Translations under genes and position numbers: made by a program | Assembly (NCBI GenBank): GCA_004296785.1 | Contig: SCVU01000222.1 | Location: 1 to 22,942 of the forward strand | Direction of reading: 5' to 3' | DNA from: Planctomycetota bacterium | Lineage (GTDB): Bacteria; Planctomycetota; UBA1135; GCA-002686595 | Length of the DNA stretch: 22,942 nucleotides | Part shown: piece by piece, positions 21,748 to 22,942 of the stretch | Position numbering within the stretch: the stretch's first letter is position 1 | How the letters are laid out: the number at the start of each line of letters is the position of its first letter | The notes under the pieces: generated by a model | What the model saw: the letters and a program-made list of their open reading frames with translations, nothing else | Database searches by the model: none | What the model was told of the DNA's origin: nothing

Positions 21748-21759
21748 GAGCTCGCCGCT

Positions 21760-22942
21760 CTAGAACAGCACGACGCCGCTGACCACCGAGCTCGTGATCA
21801 GCGGCAGCGTCGCATTGCGCAGCGCCGCGACCTGGAAGTACAGGCCCGCGCCCGCGAGCGACGCGTCGAGCGGCAGCGCCTGCGACGTCCACGCGGACGC
21901 GCCGAGCAGCGTCGTCTTCAGCACGTACAGGCTCGACAGCTGATTGCCGATCCCGAGCGACACGATGCCCGGCACGCTCGTCGGCAGCCCGGAGAACGAC
22001 CCGAGGAAGTACACGAGATCACCCGGCGCTCCGCCGATCGTGTACTGCGTGTCGAGCGCGCTCAGCCACCAGTGCAGGTCCTCGTTCGCGTAGGTCATCC
22101 CCAGCGCGGGCGTCGCTTCCGGCACGACCCACACGTAGCCGAGCTGCGTGCCCCACGCGCTCACGAGCTCGAGGTCGACCGCGCCGGTCTTCGAGACCAG
22201 CGGCATCGCGAACGAGAACGACGCGTCGCTGGCCGGCTGCCACGCGCTCGCGGGCAGCGCGACGCCGTCGAGGCGGATCTCCGTCAGTTCCTCGAAGTGG
22301 CAACCGGTCACCGTCAGCGTCTGCGCGGCGCCAGTGTACGGCGCGACGAAGAACGGCGTGACGAACGAGAGCGACGGCCACGGACACGCGCAGCCCGAGC
22401 ACGTGTAGCCGCCCATGCAGCTCGCCTCGGCCTGCTGGCGGATGATCTGCGCGTTCGTCGGGTGGTACCACGTCGTGATGTTCGCCATGCCGTCGGGGCA
22501 CCCGTGGCAGTAGCTCATGATCGTGCCCTGATTGCTGCACGCGGTCTGCGCGACGCACGGGCCGGCCGCGCAGGAATCGAGCGCCGGGCAGTAGTCGTGC
22601 GTGTGCCACGAGCCGAGCTGGTGGCCGAGCTCGTGCGCGTAGACGAAGAAGTCCCACGTCATCCAGCTCGGCGCGACCGGGAACGGCGTGCCGCCGGTGA
22701 TGCCGGTCGAGACGCCGAAGCCCCACCACGTGTTGCAGATCACGTCGACGTACGCGACGCCGCCGAAGTAGAGACCGCCCGAGATGAAGTGCGCGAGGTG
22801 CGCGCCGCCGGGGATCTGGTTCTGCCACGCGGTCGTGAACTCGCCCAGCATGTCGCCGCCGACGTCGGGCACCGACCACGGATCGTTGTTCGTCGAGTAC
22901 AGGCCGAGGTAGGGGAGCTGCACGACGAGCTGCGCCTGCGCC
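21760..22942 (-). CDS. Exported metzincin metalloprotease, 5' end outside window
   Basis: The frame continues through the right edge (visible residues upstream of the first GTG read AQAQLV), so the signal peptide and start are missing; about 393 residues are visible. The catalytic zinc motif HELGHQLGSWH (22603-22635) is a perfect metzincin HExxHxxGxxH, followed by a Met-turn in TIMSYCHG, as in reprolysin/M12-like proteases. Cysteines around it (CPALDSCAAGPC, CSNQG, CHGC) suggest disulfides and extracellular action. Downstream, LSFVTPFFVAPYTGAAQTLT begins an IPT/TIG-like Ig domain of ~85 residues. The C-terminal ~120 residues (GGAPGDLVYFLGSF, LGASAWTSQALPLDASLAGA, LYFQVAALRN) are a beta domain frequent, as I recall, at the end of secreted proteins in certain planctomycetes, perhaps for sorting or anchoring. 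Confidence 0.87.
   Translation of the reverse strand, partial: AQAQLVVQLPYLGLYSTNNDPWSVPDVGGDMLGEFTTAWQNQIPGGAHLAHFISGGLYFGGVAYVDVICNTWWGFGVSTGITGGTPFPVAPSWMTWDFFVYAHELGHQLGSWHTHDYCPALDSCAAGPCVAQTACSNQGTIMSYCHGCPDGMANITTWYHPTNAQIIRQQAEASCMGGYTCSGCACPWPSLSFVTPFFVAPYTGAAQTLTVTGCHFEELTEIRLDGVALPASAWQPASDASFSFAMPLVSKTGAVDLELVSAWGTQLGYVWVVPEATPALGMTYANEDLHWWLSALDTQYTIGGAPGDLVYFLGSFSGLPTSVPGIVSLGIGNQLSSLYVLKTTLLGASAWTSQALPLDASLAGAGLYFQVAALRNATLPLITSSVVSGVVLF

Larger units (their letters stand above)
21052..21759. other. Gene-poor region downstream of the Y1 transposase
   Basis: These 708 bases hold three tandem-repeat arrays (9, 9 and 15 bp periods, listed separately) separated by about 240 bases (21361-21597) in which I see no repeat or convincing gene. 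Open frames over the arrays encode tripeptide repeats (Arg-Asp-Val/Gly on plus, Ala-Pro-Val/Ala-His-Val on minus), an inevitable result of a 9-bp period. No RNA gene or clear terminator is visible. Confidence 0.6.

Noticed and set aside
1..22942. tRNA, rRNA or riboswitch genes
   Set aside because: No cloverleaf with a recognisable T-loop GTTCGANNC context, rRNA core sequence or known riboswitch consensus was found by eye; small unusual RNAs could still be missed.

Overview
The window is a dense, very GC-rich bacterial chromosome segment (hand counts of single lines run from about 63 to 77 % G+C). It has short intergenic gaps, frequent start/stop overlaps, and many genes without a clear Shine-Dalgarno. 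Two large secreted proteins have beta-rich C-terminal domains of the kind I associate with Planctomycetota, and the REP-type (Y1) transposase also resembles planctomycete homologues. I favour a planctomycete-like organism; Myxococcota is the main alternative. No rRNA, tRNA or CRISPR array was seen.

Layout, left to right. (1) 1-3185: the 3' end of an unrecognised protein, a glutamate/dicarboxylate:cation symporter on the minus strand, and a lipoprotein N-acetylmuramoyl-L-alanine amidase on the plus strand. (2) 3182-7035, minus strand: MurQ etherase, a 766-aa exported beta-propeller-like protein and a DinB-fold protein. MurQ and the amidase suggest peptidoglycan recycling, although they are not in one operon. 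(3) 7087-10881, plus strand: a DUF3050 protein, an Lrp/AsnC regulator translationally coupled to an EamA exporter, and the tRNA pseudouridine synthase TruD. (4) 10886-13673: an exported thioredoxin-fold protein lacking its redox cysteines, divergent from a YwrD-type gamma-glutamyltransferase.

(5) 13711-19306 is the most unusual coding block. A leftward two-gene operon encodes an apparently cytosolic subtilase with a ~295-residue N-terminal region of no recognised family, then a stand-alone ComEC-type metallo-beta-lactamase-fold hydrolase. Back to back with it is a rightward operon of two tandemly duplicated, membrane-anchored endonuclease/exonuclease/phosphatase (EEP) proteins. A protease plus MBL hydrolase without export signals could be a regulated intracellular effector system; this is inference.

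(6) 19307-21759 is a gene-poor zone around a single RAYT-like Y1 transposase gene. It holds five compact tandem-repeat arrays with periods of 8, 8, 9, 9 and 15 bp. The two 8-bp arrays are near-identical in inverted orientation. (7) 21760 to the right edge: an exported metzincin metalloprotease whose N-terminus lies outside the window.
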